NCBI GenBank assembly: GCA_017161655.1
Contig: JADFCV010000008.1
Coordinates: forward strand, 58,925-102,516
DNA length: 43,592 nt
Direction of reading: 5' to 3'
Origin: Candidatus Sumerlaeota bacterium
GTDB taxonomy: Bacteria; Sumerlaeota; Sumerlaeia; Sumerlaeales; Sumerlaeaceae
Shown here: in pieces, positions 17,923-26,477 of the stretch
Layout of the letters: every line of letters starts with the position of its first letter
Position numbering within the stretch: position 1 is the stretch's first letter
The notes under the pieces: model-generated
Told to the model about the DNA's origin: nothing
The model's database searches: none
What the model saw: only the letters and a program-made list of their open reading frames with translations
Made by a program: the position numbers and the translations under genes

Positions 17923-19356
17923 CTACAGCTTGATCTCATATTGCAGGTAGACAAAATTCGCACTGTCGGTTTTGCCTGCTTTGCGCGGATAGTTTCCGGG
18001 AAGAAAATGCGAAACGCCACCTTCGAGCGAGACTCTTTTGGTAAGGGTGTATTTAGCCACAAGGCTTATTTCGTCCCCCAGGTCACGTCCACTCTGCCCC
18101 GTTTTATCGCGCAACCCGGGGCCGCTGTACCATGAATCTGTTCGTGAATCGAGCCAGTAGTGATGCACCTCTGCCTGGAGCTTGAGCTTCGAAGTTGGCT
18201 CGATGCTTGAGATGAGCGCTAGCTCACGCAGGTTCTGTAGGCGCACGAAATCTATGATGCCATATGGTGTGTGAGAGCTTCCCCACAATGGATAAAACGT
18301 GTTGTTTTCTCCGTCACCGAAACGCCGGTCCCCACTCGCAACGTTGCTTTCTAGTTTGATCACGGGCTTCCAGGGGTGTTCCCACTTATAGTTAAGATCC
18401 GCGTGGAGCATGTAGGCGCGGACATCATCGCTGCTGACGTTGCCCCACTGATAAGCGGCTTCCAGGCCGTAGCCGAGAGTTCCTACGCCCTCATGTTTCA
18501 TAAGGGGCCCGCGCAGCCTGGCGCCGACCGTGTAACGGCTTGATGTGCCGGACTCACCGCTCTCACTTTTCACTGTTGAAGGAAAAGTTCGCATCTTGTT
18601 TCTGTCGCTAAGCCCTAAGGCATAGAAATCCACCTCATGAGGATTCCACCACTTAAACGTCGAATACGCGCCATAGAAGAACGCATGGCGCATGGGGTGG
18701 GGAGCATCGGTCACCAGTGCTGGCTTGTGGTGACGTTGGTAGATCACCGGCTGAACGACAAAGAGACTCAGGTCCATCGAAGAGGTTTCGTAGCGCAGAC
18801 GCGCGCCATCGAAAAGCTTGAGAAGGTTCGACCATGTTCCGTATTCGAGGAGGCGTCCCTCACTGAATTCCAACGGCTGCCGACCTACTGTCACACTCCA
18901 CGGCGAGTCCTCGCGCAGTCGGGCTTCGAGGAATAGTTGATGGAGATGCCAATAAGCTTCCTGCATCGTCTCCGTACGTGCGCCAACTTGGCGAGCATCC
19001 GCGACGCCGACGTGAACGCGCCACAATTTCTTGTAGGCAAGATCCAGGTTCACACGGGTACGCACAAAAGCGAGGTCATCATTGTCAGCTTTGCGTTTAT
19101 CGAGATCAAAATTATCCCGACGTTCAAACCGCACACGTTGATCAGCACTGAGCTGGAGACTCCACTGACGTTCTGTCCCCCAAACAAGGGGTGGCACAAA
19201 ACCTGGCTTTTTCTGCTCTGAATCGGAGGTTTGGGCGTCGCCACCGGACGTGGCAGCAGAACTCAACCCTGCCACAGCTAATAGCATCCACCCTCCTAAA
19301 ACTCTGGCTTTCCGGGGACTCAAGGCGTTTCCAAACACACGCAAAAAAAAAGCCAT
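17923..19356 (-). CDS. AlgE-like outer-membrane porin (alginate export family)
   Basis: This is a 477-residue outer-membrane beta-barrel of the alginate-export (Alginate_exp, PF13372) type. A signal peptide (GGWMLLAVAGLSSA, cut near residue 35) is followed by alternating amphipathic strands throughout: WSLQLSADQRVRFERRDNFDL, RTRVNLDLAYKKLWRVHVGVADAR, WSVTVGRQPLEFSEGRLLEYG, and last strand FVYLQYEIKL. GRQPLEFSEGRLL and the FDGARLRYE strand are characteristic of this family. GGAGAAAG lies 7 bases before ATG 19356. AlgE exports alginate in Pseudomonas; here algD is 6 kb away and manC 18 kb away, so uronate-polymer export is plausible, but family members also pass other solutes. Monocistronic, downstream of a terminator. 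Confidence 0.85.
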   Translation of the reverse strand: MAFFLRVFGNALSPRKARVLGGWMLLAVAGLSSAATSGGDAQTSDSEQKKPGFVPPLVWGTERQWSLQLSADQRVRFERRDNFDLDKRKADNDDLAFVRTRVNLDLAYKKLWRVHVGVADARQVGARTETMQEAYWHLHQLFLEARLREDSPWSVTVGRQPLEFSEGRLLEYGTWSNLLKLFDGARLRYETSSMDLSLFVVQPVIYQRHHKPALVTDAPHPMRHAFFYGAYSTFKWWNPHEVDFYALGLSDRNKMRTFPSTVKSESGESGTSSRYTVGARLRGPLMKHEGVGTLGYGLEAAYQWGNVSSDDVRAYMLHADLNYKWEHPWKPVIKLESNVASGDRRFGDGENNTFYPLWGSSHTPYGIIDFVRLQNLRELALISSIEPTSKLKLQAEVHHYWLDSRTDSWYSGPGLRDKTGQSGRDLGDEISLVAKYTLTKRVSLEGGVSHFLPGNYPRKAGKTDSANFVYLQYEIKL

Positions 19357-19422
19357 TCGTGCTTTCTCCGATTGTCACTGTCAAACTGCAGCAAAGTGCA
19401 AACGTCGGACGGTGAAAATATC

Positions 19423-19451
19423 ATTAAAATTTTGCCGCTTTTGTGTTACAA
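19423..19451 (-). promoter_or_regulatory. Candidate promoter of the AlgE-like gene
   Basis: On the minus strand TTGTAA (19446-19451) and TTTAAT (19423-19428) are exactly 17 bases apart, about 70 bases upstream of the start codon and just after the terminator of the preceding operon. Match to sigma-70 is 4/6 and 5/6. Confidence 0.4.
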
Positions 19452-19460
19452 TGGCGTGAC

Positions 19461-19483
19461 AAAAAAGCGGCTCCCCGGCCGCT
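19461..19483 (-). terminator. Rho-independent terminator of the GT4 operon
   Basis: Minus-strand AGCGGC (19478-19483) pairs with GCCGCT (19466-19471) around a 6-base loop, and six T residues (19461-19466 on this strand) follow. It lies about 85 bases after the stop of the second GT4 gene and separates that operon from the AlgE-like gene. Confidence 0.8.
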
Positions 19484-19566
19484 CTCCTGGCTCATTTCTA
19501 TATTGCTAAACTTTTGTTTCTTTAAGTTTTCCTCAAATGGAGTAAAGGTTTGAGACGTTTCCCTGC

Positions 19567-20793
19567 TCAGAACTCCTGAGGCAACGTCACCCGGATCCCC
19601 GTTCGCACGGCTGAGCGTGCAAGGTCGTACGCCTCGAGATACTGTCGGGCGACGACTTCCCACGACACAACTTCCTCGAGGTAGCGACGCAGATTTTCAC
19701 CGAGCTGGATACGCAACTGCTCGTCGCAGGCCAGTCGTATGACGTTCTCCTTTAATGTGCGCTTGTTGGTGAACAGAAGCCCTCCACCACTTTCAAGTGC
19801 TTGAGCCGTGAGCCCTTCCATGGGTGCCGTGGTGATAAAAGGTTTATTGAGCGCAATAATGCGAGCCAACGTCCCCGACTGCGTCTCATCGGTCGTGGGC
19901 AACACAATGAAATCGCAAACCGCCATGAGTTTGTAATAGGCCTCGCCGCGCGGGATGAACTCGTGGTAGTGTGCAATCCCTTTATTGGCCAGGATGCGTA
20001 CCTCAGCTACCCATTCTTCGTAGTCTTGCCGATGGGCTGGATCGCGCATAGCGCCAGCTGCCAGGAGGTCCCAATCCTCGCCCGTCCTCTCGAGGATCTC
20101 ATTGTGAATCTCCTCCCACATCGAGAGCAGAATGTCCCACCGCTTGTTGGATTGGATCCAACCGATCATTCCGACGAGGTGATTCGTTAGGCCAATCTGA
20201 TCCAGCCCGAACTCGCGACGCAGGGCGGGGATTTCGTGAAGCCCCCAACGTTTGTCAGGGCGCGCACCATGGGGCACAACCATGATATTTCGTGGCGTCG
20301 GCCAGCGTCGCGCCGAACACGTCCAATCCCAACGCCATTTCTGGTAGTGGCATTTGAAAAGGACCACGTGCGCCCGCCGACACATCTTGTAAACAAAATC
20401 CGCTTCAAAATCGCGCATCCGGCCATGAATGGTGTGCGGCTCAACGACAATCGGCCAATTGCGTAGCGCCGACAAGAGAGTGAGAAAACCTTCGTTGCCG
20501 TCGCCAATCCCGCGTTCGTCATGATACTCATAGAGTCCATATTCGTGCTGAATATGAACAGCAAAAGGATCGAGTCGCCGGATCTCTTCGACCACGGGCT
20601 GCCACCAGTCTTCACGCCTGAGATCAATGATGGGCAAGACGCCTTCGCCCTCGCCATCAGTGTGCGAAATCACGAGCACATCGCGCTCAGGCATGGCGCG
20701 CTGAATGAATTCGCGCGCTTCCTCGCAGAACGTCGCGATGCCGCATAGTCGTGGCGGATAAGAGCTAATGAGCACAACCGGTTGATTCGCCAT
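19567..20793 (-). CDS. GT4-like glycosyltransferase, second of a pair
   Basis: This 408-residue GT-B fold enzyme begins VVLISSYPPRLCGIATFCEE, sharing the PR.CGIATF start with the adjacent larger GT. It then has HIQHEYGLYEYHDE, VVEPHTIHGRMRDFEADF, VVPHGARPDKRWG, VGMIGWIQSNKRWDI (nucleotide-sugar loop) and a C-terminal ETQSGTLARIIALNKPFI where the E-x7-E helix is expected. No transmembrane segment. Start ATG 20793 has GGAGGTG 6 bases upstream; the frame opens at 20823 inside the end of the previous gene. It lies 26 bases behind the GT4-barrel fusion and is terminated downstream, so the two form a bicistronic operon. Donor and acceptor unknown. Confidence 0.85.
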   Translation of the reverse strand: MANQPVVLISSYPPRLCGIATFCEEAREFIQRAMPERDVLVISHTDGEGEGVLPIIDLRREDWWQPVVEEIRRLDPFAVHIQHEYGLYEYHDERGIGDGNEGFLTLLSALRNWPIVVEPHTIHGRMRDFEADFVYKMCRRAHVVLFKCHYQKWRWDWTCSARRWPTPRNIMVVPHGARPDKRWGLHEIPALRREFGLDQIGLTNHLVGMIGWIQSNKRWDILLSMWEEIHNEILERTGEDWDLLAAGAMRDPAHRQDYEEWVAEVRILANKGIAHYHEFIPRGEAYYKLMAVCDFIVLPTTDETQSGTLARIIALNKPFITTAPMEGLTAQALESGGGLLFTNKRTLKENVIRLACDEQLRIQLGENLRRYLEEVVSWEVVARQYLEAYDLARSAVRTGIRVTLPQEF

Positions 20794-20819
20794 GGCTCTC
20801 ACCTCCGACTTCTCATGGA

Positions 20820-23147
20820 TCACGGAGTGGCGCTTGCTGGCGTCTCCGCTGCGGTTTCAGCAGCCAGCTGGAGACTGTTCATCTCGTAGGCACCCAACAA
20901 CGTCAGGAGCCAAGCCAAGGTCGACTCTGCGCCTTGGTTGCAATTTGGACCGTCAGGGGTCAGCCCGTCGCAGCAACCACCCGTCGCTTCGTCATAGAGA
21001 GGCACGGATAGGTCGTTTCGCCCTAAGAACCAGTCGAGGCACAACTGCGCATAATCTGCCCATTTTTTGTCGAGGGTGGCAATAAAAGCTGTCCGACAGG
21101 CATCCATCATGGCCAGCGCCTCCACTGGTTGCTGATCAAAACGGGCTCGTTCGCCGCCTTTGGCATACCACCCGCGATTGCCAATAGGGACAAAGTGACC
21201 TGCTTCGTCGAGCTGCAGGCGAGCGAGCCATTCGAGGCTCTTCAGTCCTGCCGAAACCATCTCTCGACTGTCGAGAGCGTGCCCTGCCGCGATGAGGGCT
21301 TGCGGGATCCGCGCGTTCTCGTAGGTCACATACGGCTCAGGCCAGCACCACGCGTCGTCGGCATGATCGTTCCACAGCGTGAAGAGTCGTTGTGCAAGAC
21401 GATCGCGGATGCGCCGCACCTCGCTGTCGCCTGCAAAACGATTGAGATAGGCTTGCGCCCCAACCAGACCAAAAGCCCAAGCGCGGGGCGAAGTGAAATT
21501 CTCCACAGCGCCCAAGGCTTTCTCAAAAATGGGCATCGCGGCCCCCATGAGATGGCTGGACCGAGACAGGCCAATGGCGACACCAAGTCCCCACACAGCG
21601 CGGCCGTGGCAGTCCTCAGAACCGACCTCTTCCAGCCATCGCCGGTCATAGGCCATGAAATTGCGGAAACGACCGGTTTCCTCATTGAACGCGTAGTGGA
21701 GGAAGCTCAGGTACAGGTAGGCCAGCTCCTCAATGTTGCGGCCACCTGGGAGCGGGTCGCTCACAATGTCTTGCGCCTGCAGGACTGCAATCAGCGCACG
21801 AGCATTATCGTCCGTGCAGTAACCGTGGTAGCGGTCAGGCACCGCAAACTTTGCGTGCTGAAGGATGCCAACATCGTCCGTCAGACGCAGCAAATGATCG
21901 AGCTTTACGGGCGGCATTTCAAAGGGGGTCACCTGCGCCGCACGCGTACGAGTCCGCGGCCGCGGCCAACAGGCGCGTTCCTGTTTGACCACATGGAAAA
22001 CTTCGAGATACTTGCGTGCGACCTCTTTCCACACCATGTCGCGCGTGAACACATAAGCTCGCTTGCGCATGGCATGGCGCTCGACCTCGTTCGTGAGAAG
22101 ATCGTTGATCTCCCTTGCAAGAGCCTTCGAGTCACGGAACCCCACGAGGCGCCCTCGCCCTTCGGCAAGCATTTCTTCGGCGTACCAATAAGGGGTCGAG
22201 ACAACGGCTTTGCCTGCTCCAAGCGCATAGGCTAGCGTGCCCGACACGATCTGCTCTTTATTCAGGTAAGGTGTGACGTAAACGTCCGCCGCCCCCAAAA
22301 ACTCGCACAGTTCGGAAAGGTCCACAAACCGATTGTGGAAAACAAGGTGCGAATCTACGCCCAACTCGCGGGCTCGCCTAAGCAAGGACGTTCGATACGA
22401 CTCGCCAGACTGGCGTTTGATGTGGGGATGGGTTGCCCCCAGCACAATGTAAACCACATCAGGATGAGCATCGACAATCTCGGGGAGAGCATCGATCATG
22501 TACTCGATACCCTTGCCAGGGGACAGTAAGCCAAACGTCAGGATGACCTTTTTTCCCTCCACGCAAAACTGATCTTTGTAAAAATTCGGGTCCACAAAGG
22601 GGACGTCAGGTATGCCATGCCCAATCATGACAATCTTGGAGCGCGGCACCCCGTAAATGGTCTCTAAGATTTCCACCGCGCGGTTGCTCATCACCACCAC
22701 ACGATCTGAATACTGGCAAATGGAGCGGAGCACCTGACGCTGACTTGGCAGGGGTTCGCGCAGAACCGTGTGCAAAGTTGTCACAACCGGCATGCGGAGG
22801 TGGGAGAGCAGCTCGAGGATGTAGGCGCCGCTTTCGCCACCGAAAATCCCATACTCGTGCTGCAAGCAAACCACGTCCACCTGGCTCATGTTCAGGAAGT
22901 CAGCCGCCAGGCGATAGTCAGAGAGTTTCTTTTGGTCGATTTCGAAGCGGACTTCGGGAGGATAATCATATCCCTGAGGCACATCGTTCATCACAACTGC
23001 ACAAACCTCTGAATCAGGGGCCTCACGAGACACAGCGGTCAAAAGGTCGGTCGTGAATGTGGCAATTCCACATTGGCGTGGGAGAAAGTTTCCGATAAAG
23101 GCGATCTTGTGGAGACGATCGCTGCTACGCCGAATCACATCCGACAT
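20820..23147 (-). CDS. GT4 glycosyltransferase fused to a C-terminal alpha/alpha-barrel domain
   Basis: This is a bifunctional-looking enzyme of 775 residues. Residues 8-385 are a GT4 transferase: FLPRQCGIATFTTDLL, CLQHEYGIFGGESGAYI, VTTLHTVLREP, IGHGIPDVPF, TFGLLSPGKGIEYMIDAL, and KEQIVSGTLAYALGAGKAVV. A basic Pro/Arg linker follows (about 395-412). Residues 415-775 are helical and Trp/Tyr/Gly-rich (YCTDDNARALIA, EDCHGRAVWGLGVAI, CWPEPYVTYENARIPQALI, FDQQPVEALAMMDA), the pattern of six-hairpin (alpha/alpha)6 glycosidases, epimerases and phosphorylases. AAGGAGG lies 7 bases before ATG 23147. It leads a two-gene operon with the next GT4. The catalytic role of the C-terminal half is not determined; it may trim, phosphorolyse or bind the glycan made by the N-terminal half. 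Confidence 0.88.
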   Translation of the reverse strand: MSDVIRRSSDRLHKIAFIGNFLPRQCGIATFTTDLLTAVSREAPDSEVCAVVMNDVPQGYDYPPEVRFEIDQKKLSDYRLAADFLNMSQVDVVCLQHEYGIFGGESGAYILELLSHLRMPVVTTLHTVLREPLPSQRQVLRSICQYSDRVVVMSNRAVEILETIYGVPRSKIVMIGHGIPDVPFVDPNFYKDQFCVEGKKVILTFGLLSPGKGIEYMIDALPEIVDAHPDVVYIVLGATHPHIKRQSGESYRTSLLRRARELGVDSHLVFHNRFVDLSELCEFLGAADVYVTPYLNKEQIVSGTLAYALGAGKAVVSTPYWYAEEMLAEGRGRLVGFRDSKALAREINDLLTNEVERHAMRKRAYVFTRDMVWKEVARKYLEVFHVVKQERACWPRPRTRTRAAQVTPFEMPPVKLDHLLRLTDDVGILQHAKFAVPDRYHGYCTDDNARALIAVLQAQDIVSDPLPGGRNIEELAYLYLSFLHYAFNEETGRFRNFMAYDRRWLEEVGSEDCHGRAVWGLGVAIGLSRSSHLMGAAMPIFEKALGAVENFTSPRAWAFGLVGAQAYLNRFAGDSEVRRIRDRLAQRLFTLWNDHADDAWCWPEPYVTYENARIPQALIAAGHALDSREMVSAGLKSLEWLARLQLDEAGHFVPIGNRGWYAKGGERARFDQQPVEALAMMDACRTAFIATLDKKWADYAQLCLDWFLGRNDLSVPLYDEATGGCCDGLTPDGPNCNQGAESTLAWLLTLLGAYEMNSLQLAAETAAETPASATP

Positions 23148-23645
23148 CACCTTTCCTCCTTCCTTTGTCTCATCTTTTCTTGCTCACACGCTCTGGCTGA
23201 GAGCGAAAAAACGCACAAAGACGAGATACCCCGTTTGTCCCCCAGCAAGAGCCGCGCCGCTGCAATGGGTTGCAACCGCTGCAGAGAACCACAAGAACCG
23301 CTCAAAAAATGGACCTTGTGTTGAAATGCGACGCGATAGGCCGCGCCAATAAGACCAGAAGATCGCTTAGGGGGAGTTCCTCCTATGAGCTCATCCACCG
23401 CGGCCTCACGACGATGGTTGCGCCTCTGTGATACAGTTTTTAAAGTGCGCACGCATGACGTGAGCTACTTTGAAACACAATCCCCCCGTAAATCACGAAG
23501 CCGAAGCGCCTGACAGCAAGAGTCCGGGCATGTTCTCTTGTGGAATCGCCTGCATCCCGCACCTCATTGGTGTGGCACGGTCTCTGCAAGGGCAGGGAAG
23601 CGGTGAGTCGCTTCAAACCTCAAAACGGAAAGGAGGGATGAGGCG
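23148..23645. other. Divergent regulatory region between GT operon and sHSP operon
   Basis: About 500 bases lie between the divergent GT4-barrel fusion and the small heat-shock genes. No credible ORF or RNA gene is present. A near-perfect stem TAGGGGGA/TCCTCCTA (one G-T pair) occurs near 23370-23387. I see no CIRCE element (GAGTGCTAA type) and no properly spaced heat-shock sigma promoter. The last 20 bases hold the strong ribosome site GGAAAGGAGGG of the first sHSP gene. Confidence 0.5.
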
Positions 23646-24455
23646 ATGAGAACGTGGTGGGCGATCCTCCGAAAACAGTGGCGGTTAGAAGCTGCCGCGC
23701 TCGTGTTAGCAGCGTTGATGATGGGGGCGCCAGTTGTCCTCGCGCTTGAACAAAGCGCAGGCAACGAGGCTGCGCCAACAACGCAAACACAGGGAAAAGC
23801 GGGAGGGGAGGCGCGTGCGAGCGTTGTTGAAAAGCTTCAAACTCTCCTTCGCGATAAGTCGAAGAGCGCGGAGGATCGAGTGAACGAGGCGCTACGAGTC
23901 CTCGAAGAAGAAAAAAAGGCAGCACCGCCATCTGATGAGGAGGTAGATCGGCTGCCGTGGCTCGATGAGGATTGGAGCGACACGGACGTTTGGACGCCGT
24001 TCGGCGGCCGCTGGGATCCGTGGCGCGAAATGCAGGAGATGCGAGCCCGCATGGACCGCATCTTCCAGCAGGCATGGCGCCGCATGAATGAGCAGGCACG
24101 CCAATTTGGCCAAACGGCTGGGCGCTTTAGCCCCATGGGCGAGTTCGAACGCACTGAGGACGCCTACATCTACCGGTTCGACTTGCCCGGAGTGAACAAA
24201 GACGACGTGAAGGTGACCGTGGAGAACGGACGCCTCACGATCGAGGGCAAGCGCGAAAGCCGCGTGGACGAAAACCGCAAGGGCTTCGCACGGCGGGAGA
24301 TCTTCTATGGCCACTTCCGGCGCGGCGTGGCTCTGCCGCCGGATGCCGATCCCGCTAAAGCGAAGACCAAGCTCGAAAATGGAGTGCTCACAATCGAGGT
24401 GCCACGCATAAAAGGTGCCTCGAAGAGCTCAAAACAAGAACTCAAAATTTTGTGA
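23646..24455 (+). CDS. Exported small heat-shock protein (Hsp20/alpha-crystallin)
   Basis: This ATP-independent holdase chaperone carries an N-terminal export signal: basic start MRTWWAILRKQWR, hydrophobic AAALVLAALMMGAPVVLAL, probable cleavage near residue 33. A charged helical spacer (35-95) and a Trp-rich, Met/Arg-rich stretch (about 95-155) precede the alpha-crystallin domain at about 165-258, with YRFDLPGVNKDDVKVTVENG, LTIEGKRE and the family hallmark ENGVLTIEVPR. A C-terminal LKIL resembles the I-x-I tail that docks sHSP dimers. The 269-residue length is well above the usual 140-200. Most Hsp20 proteins are cytosolic, so a signal or anchor sequence is notable. Start ATG 23646 follows AAAGGAGGG. 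The second sHSP gene begins 16 bases after the stop. Confidence 0.9.
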   Translation: MRTWWAILRKQWRLEAAALVLAALMMGAPVVLALEQSAGNEAAPTTQTQGKAGGEARASVVEKLQTLLRDKSKSAEDRVNEALRVLEEEKKAAPPSDEEVDRLPWLDEDWSDTDVWTPFGGRWDPWREMQEMRARMDRIFQQAWRRMNEQARQFGQTAGRFSPMGEFERTEDAYIYRFDLPGVNKDDVKVTVENGRLTIEGKRESRVDENRKGFARREIFYGHFRRGVALPPDADPAKAKTKLENGVLTIEVPRIKGASKSSKQELKIL

Positions 24456-24471
24456 AGGAGGTGACAGGACT

Positions 24472-25029
24472 ATGAAGTTCGACAAACTCGTCCCATGGAA
24501 CTGGTTCAAGCGTGAGGAGGAACGCGAAGGGGCGTTGCTTCCAGTCCGCCGCGACTTCGATGTGGCGCTGCCGGAGTCGTTTGCTAGGCTCCAGAGAGAA
24601 ATTGATCGAATCTTCGATGAATTCGCTCGTGACTTTGCTCTGCCTCTGGCTCGCTGGGATCGTGTGTTCGCGCCAGTAACACGCGCGGCCGAATGGTTCA
24701 AGCCGAGCGTGGAGATCAGCGCGACGGACAAAGAGTACACGGTGGATGTCGAGTTGCCTGGCGTGAATGAGAAGGACATCAATATCGAGCTCGTCGGCGA
24801 CTCGCTCCGCATCAGCGGCGAGAAAAAACAGGAAAAAGAAGAAAAAGGGAAAGACTTCTACCGCAGCGAGCGGGCCTACGGTAGCTTCGAGCGAATCCTG
24901 ACGTTGCCAGAGGACGCAGATGCCGAAAACATCGCCGCGAAGTTTAAGAACGGCGTATTGACCGTCACGATCCCGCGTAAAGCGCAGGCACAGCCGGAGG
25001 CGAAGAAGATCGAAGTAAAGACTGAGTGA
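24472..25029 (+). CDS. Cytosolic small heat-shock protein (Hsp20/alpha-crystallin)
   Basis: This 185-residue Hsp20 protein has no signal peptide. The N-terminal region (residues 1-70) is charged, with an amphipathic helix ESFARLQREIDRIFDEFARDF. The alpha-crystallin domain (about 75-172) contains VDVELPGVNEKDINIELVGD, LRISGEKK, YGSFERILTLPEDAD and the hallmark NGVLTVTIPR. The C-terminal KIEV is an I-x-I/V-type docking tail. Start ATG 24472 has GAAGGAGGTGA about 8 bases upstream; an earlier in-frame ATG at 24415 lies inside the previous gene. It is the second gene of the sHSP pair and is followed by a strong terminator. Confidence 0.95.
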   Translation: MKFDKLVPWNWFKREEEREGALLPVRRDFDVALPESFARLQREIDRIFDEFARDFALPLARWDRVFAPVTRAAEWFKPSVEISATDKEYTVDVELPGVNEKDINIELVGDSLRISGEKKQEKEEKGKDFYRSERAYGSFERILTLPEDADAENIAAKFKNGVLTVTIPRKAQAQPEAKKIEVKTE

Positions 25030-25121
25030 GGGCATCGCCTGGCGTCGCGGCGAGAGTGAAGGATGCACCAAGTTTCCCCTCTCCCCATCTCACACGCATG
25101 GGTTCCTCCTCCCGCCCATGG

Positions 25122-25155
25122 GGGCGCACGACAAGAAGTCGTGCGCCCTTTCGCG
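25122..25155 (+). terminator. Rho-independent terminator of the sHSP operon
   Basis: GGGCGCACGAC (25122-25132) pairs perfectly over 11 bp with GTCGTGCGCCC (25138-25148) around loop AAGAA, followed by TTT and a T-containing tail. A second hairpin, CATGGG/CCCATG near 25098-25120, lies just before it. Confidence 0.75.
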
Positions 25156-25220
25156 TTCTAAGCGACAAACTTACCTCGACCACACAGAGCTAGGAGAGTG
25201 AGTCAGCCACTCAAGGCGGC

Positions 25221-26390
25221 TCATCGAGAATCGGCTTCAGCAAAGCTCTCCGATGTATCACCCCTCAAGGCAGCTCCGACTGCCCAGAACAAGGTAAAGG
25301 CTCCCACTGGCACAACCTCGTTAAAAATTCGAACCTCCCACAGATTCCCAAAAAGAAAGTTCCCAACAAACAAGAAGAAGGCTCCCCCCCAGCAACACCG
25401 CACGAATGCTGGCAGACCGCGTCGCCACGCATAGACCACCGGAAGAAAAAGCGCTGCAAACCAGTAAACGTTTTCCGTCGCCGACCCATGTGACAAAAAT
25501 GCAAGCTCCCGGAGATTCGCCACAACTCGCGAGATCTGAGCCTGTCGGTTCTCCCAGGGGTCAACTGTGACAAATGGCACTGCTGAGCCGCCCCAGTGAC
25601 CAAGGCGCGGAGCCAGATAGCACCCAATAGCTGCCAGGCCAAGGGCTGACAGAGAGAGCCAACCAAAATGTCTTCCGCGGTTTTGCCATTCATAAAGCGC
25701 TGCCACCACCAGTAACCACCCGAGGGTTTCTTTGCACAGCAGGCCAAAGAATAGGATTCCAAAAAATCCCCAAAAGTCCCTCCGGTGCAAGACAACCAAC
25801 CCCAGGGCAGAAAACGCAAAAGCCGGCAAATCATAGGGGTAGGCAAAGGAGTAGCCCATCGGGAGCATTCCCCAAAGGAGCCAGGCTCCAGTTAGATAAC
25901 TCGTTCCGAGAGCAGCTCCCCACGAGAGCCATCTGCGAGCAAAGCAGTAGGTGGCTGAGAGACCTGCCCAGCAGAACAGAATTTGCAGCAACGTATTGGC
26001 CTGTTCAGGGTACCAGGCGTTTGGCGCCACAGCCCAGAAAATCGGAATAAGCAAACGCATCAGGACCCGCGACGAAAAGACGGGGCCCAGCTGTCCCCTT
26101 AAGAATAACTCAAAGACGTGCTCCGACGCGATGGAACACAGGCCGTGTTGCACTCGGACAATGAGCACTGCAAACGCGAGCAACACCAGCGCGACGACGA
26201 GGCCTTTCCTGAAACTTGAAAAAGGCGTGGGAGACGCTCTGCGCTCAAGACTGGGGCTTGCCTCTGCATGGGAGCATGGTGCCGCGCCGGGCGGGGATTT
26301 CTCCACCGGCGTCTCGATTTCTTTGACAGAATCGGCGCGAGAACCAGAGTCCACGGTTTCCGTTTGGCGTTTTCTCCCACAAGCCGTCAA
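25221..26390 (-). CDS. Polytopic membrane protein, possibly GT-C-like
   Basis: I do not recognise a specific family. After a hydrophilic N-terminal tail of about 60 residues, some 8-9 hydrophobic helices follow (for example GLVVALVLLAFAVLIV, LSWGAALGTSYLTGAWLLWG, FGILFFGLLCKETLGWLLVVAAL). A periplasmic-like loop with HVFELFLRG and SRVLMRLLIP after TM1, and a KET motif after a short cytosolic loop (HRRDFW), recall GT-C lipid-linked-sugar transferases and DUF2029-type proteins. The start is uncertain: the longest frame uses TTG 26390 without a ribosome site, and GTG 26354 is an alternative. It follows gltD by 87 bases in the same direction, with no obvious functional link. Confidence 0.65.
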   Translation of the reverse strand: MTACGRKRQTETVDSGSRADSVKEIETPVEKSPPGAAPCSHAEASPSLERRASPTPFSSFRKGLVVALVLLAFAVLIVRVQHGLCSIASEHVFELFLRGQLGPVFSSRVLMRLLIPIFWAVAPNAWYPEQANTLLQILFCWAGLSATYCFARRWLSWGAALGTSYLTGAWLLWGMLPMGYSFAYPYDLPAFAFSALGLVVLHRRDFWGFFGILFFGLLCKETLGWLLVVAALYEWQNRGRHFGWLSLSALGLAAIGCYLAPRLGHWGGSAVPFVTVDPWENRQAQISRVVANLRELAFLSHGSATENVYWFAALFLPVVYAWRRGLPAFVRCCWGGAFFLFVGNFLFGNLWEVRIFNEVVPVGAFTLFWAVGAALRGDTSESFAEADSR

Positions 26391-26477
26391 GCGAGCTTAC
26401 GCGCACTGCTAAGATGATCGCCACAATGTCTGTCGGACTCTCTCAGTCCAAATCTGCCAGGTCGTCCCTCTCCGGAC

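Noticed and set aside
23466..23490. CTTTGAAAC followed by CCCCCC, resembling a heat-shock sigma promoter before the sHSP genes
   Set aside because: The two elements are only about 6 bases apart, far shorter than the 13-17 needed.
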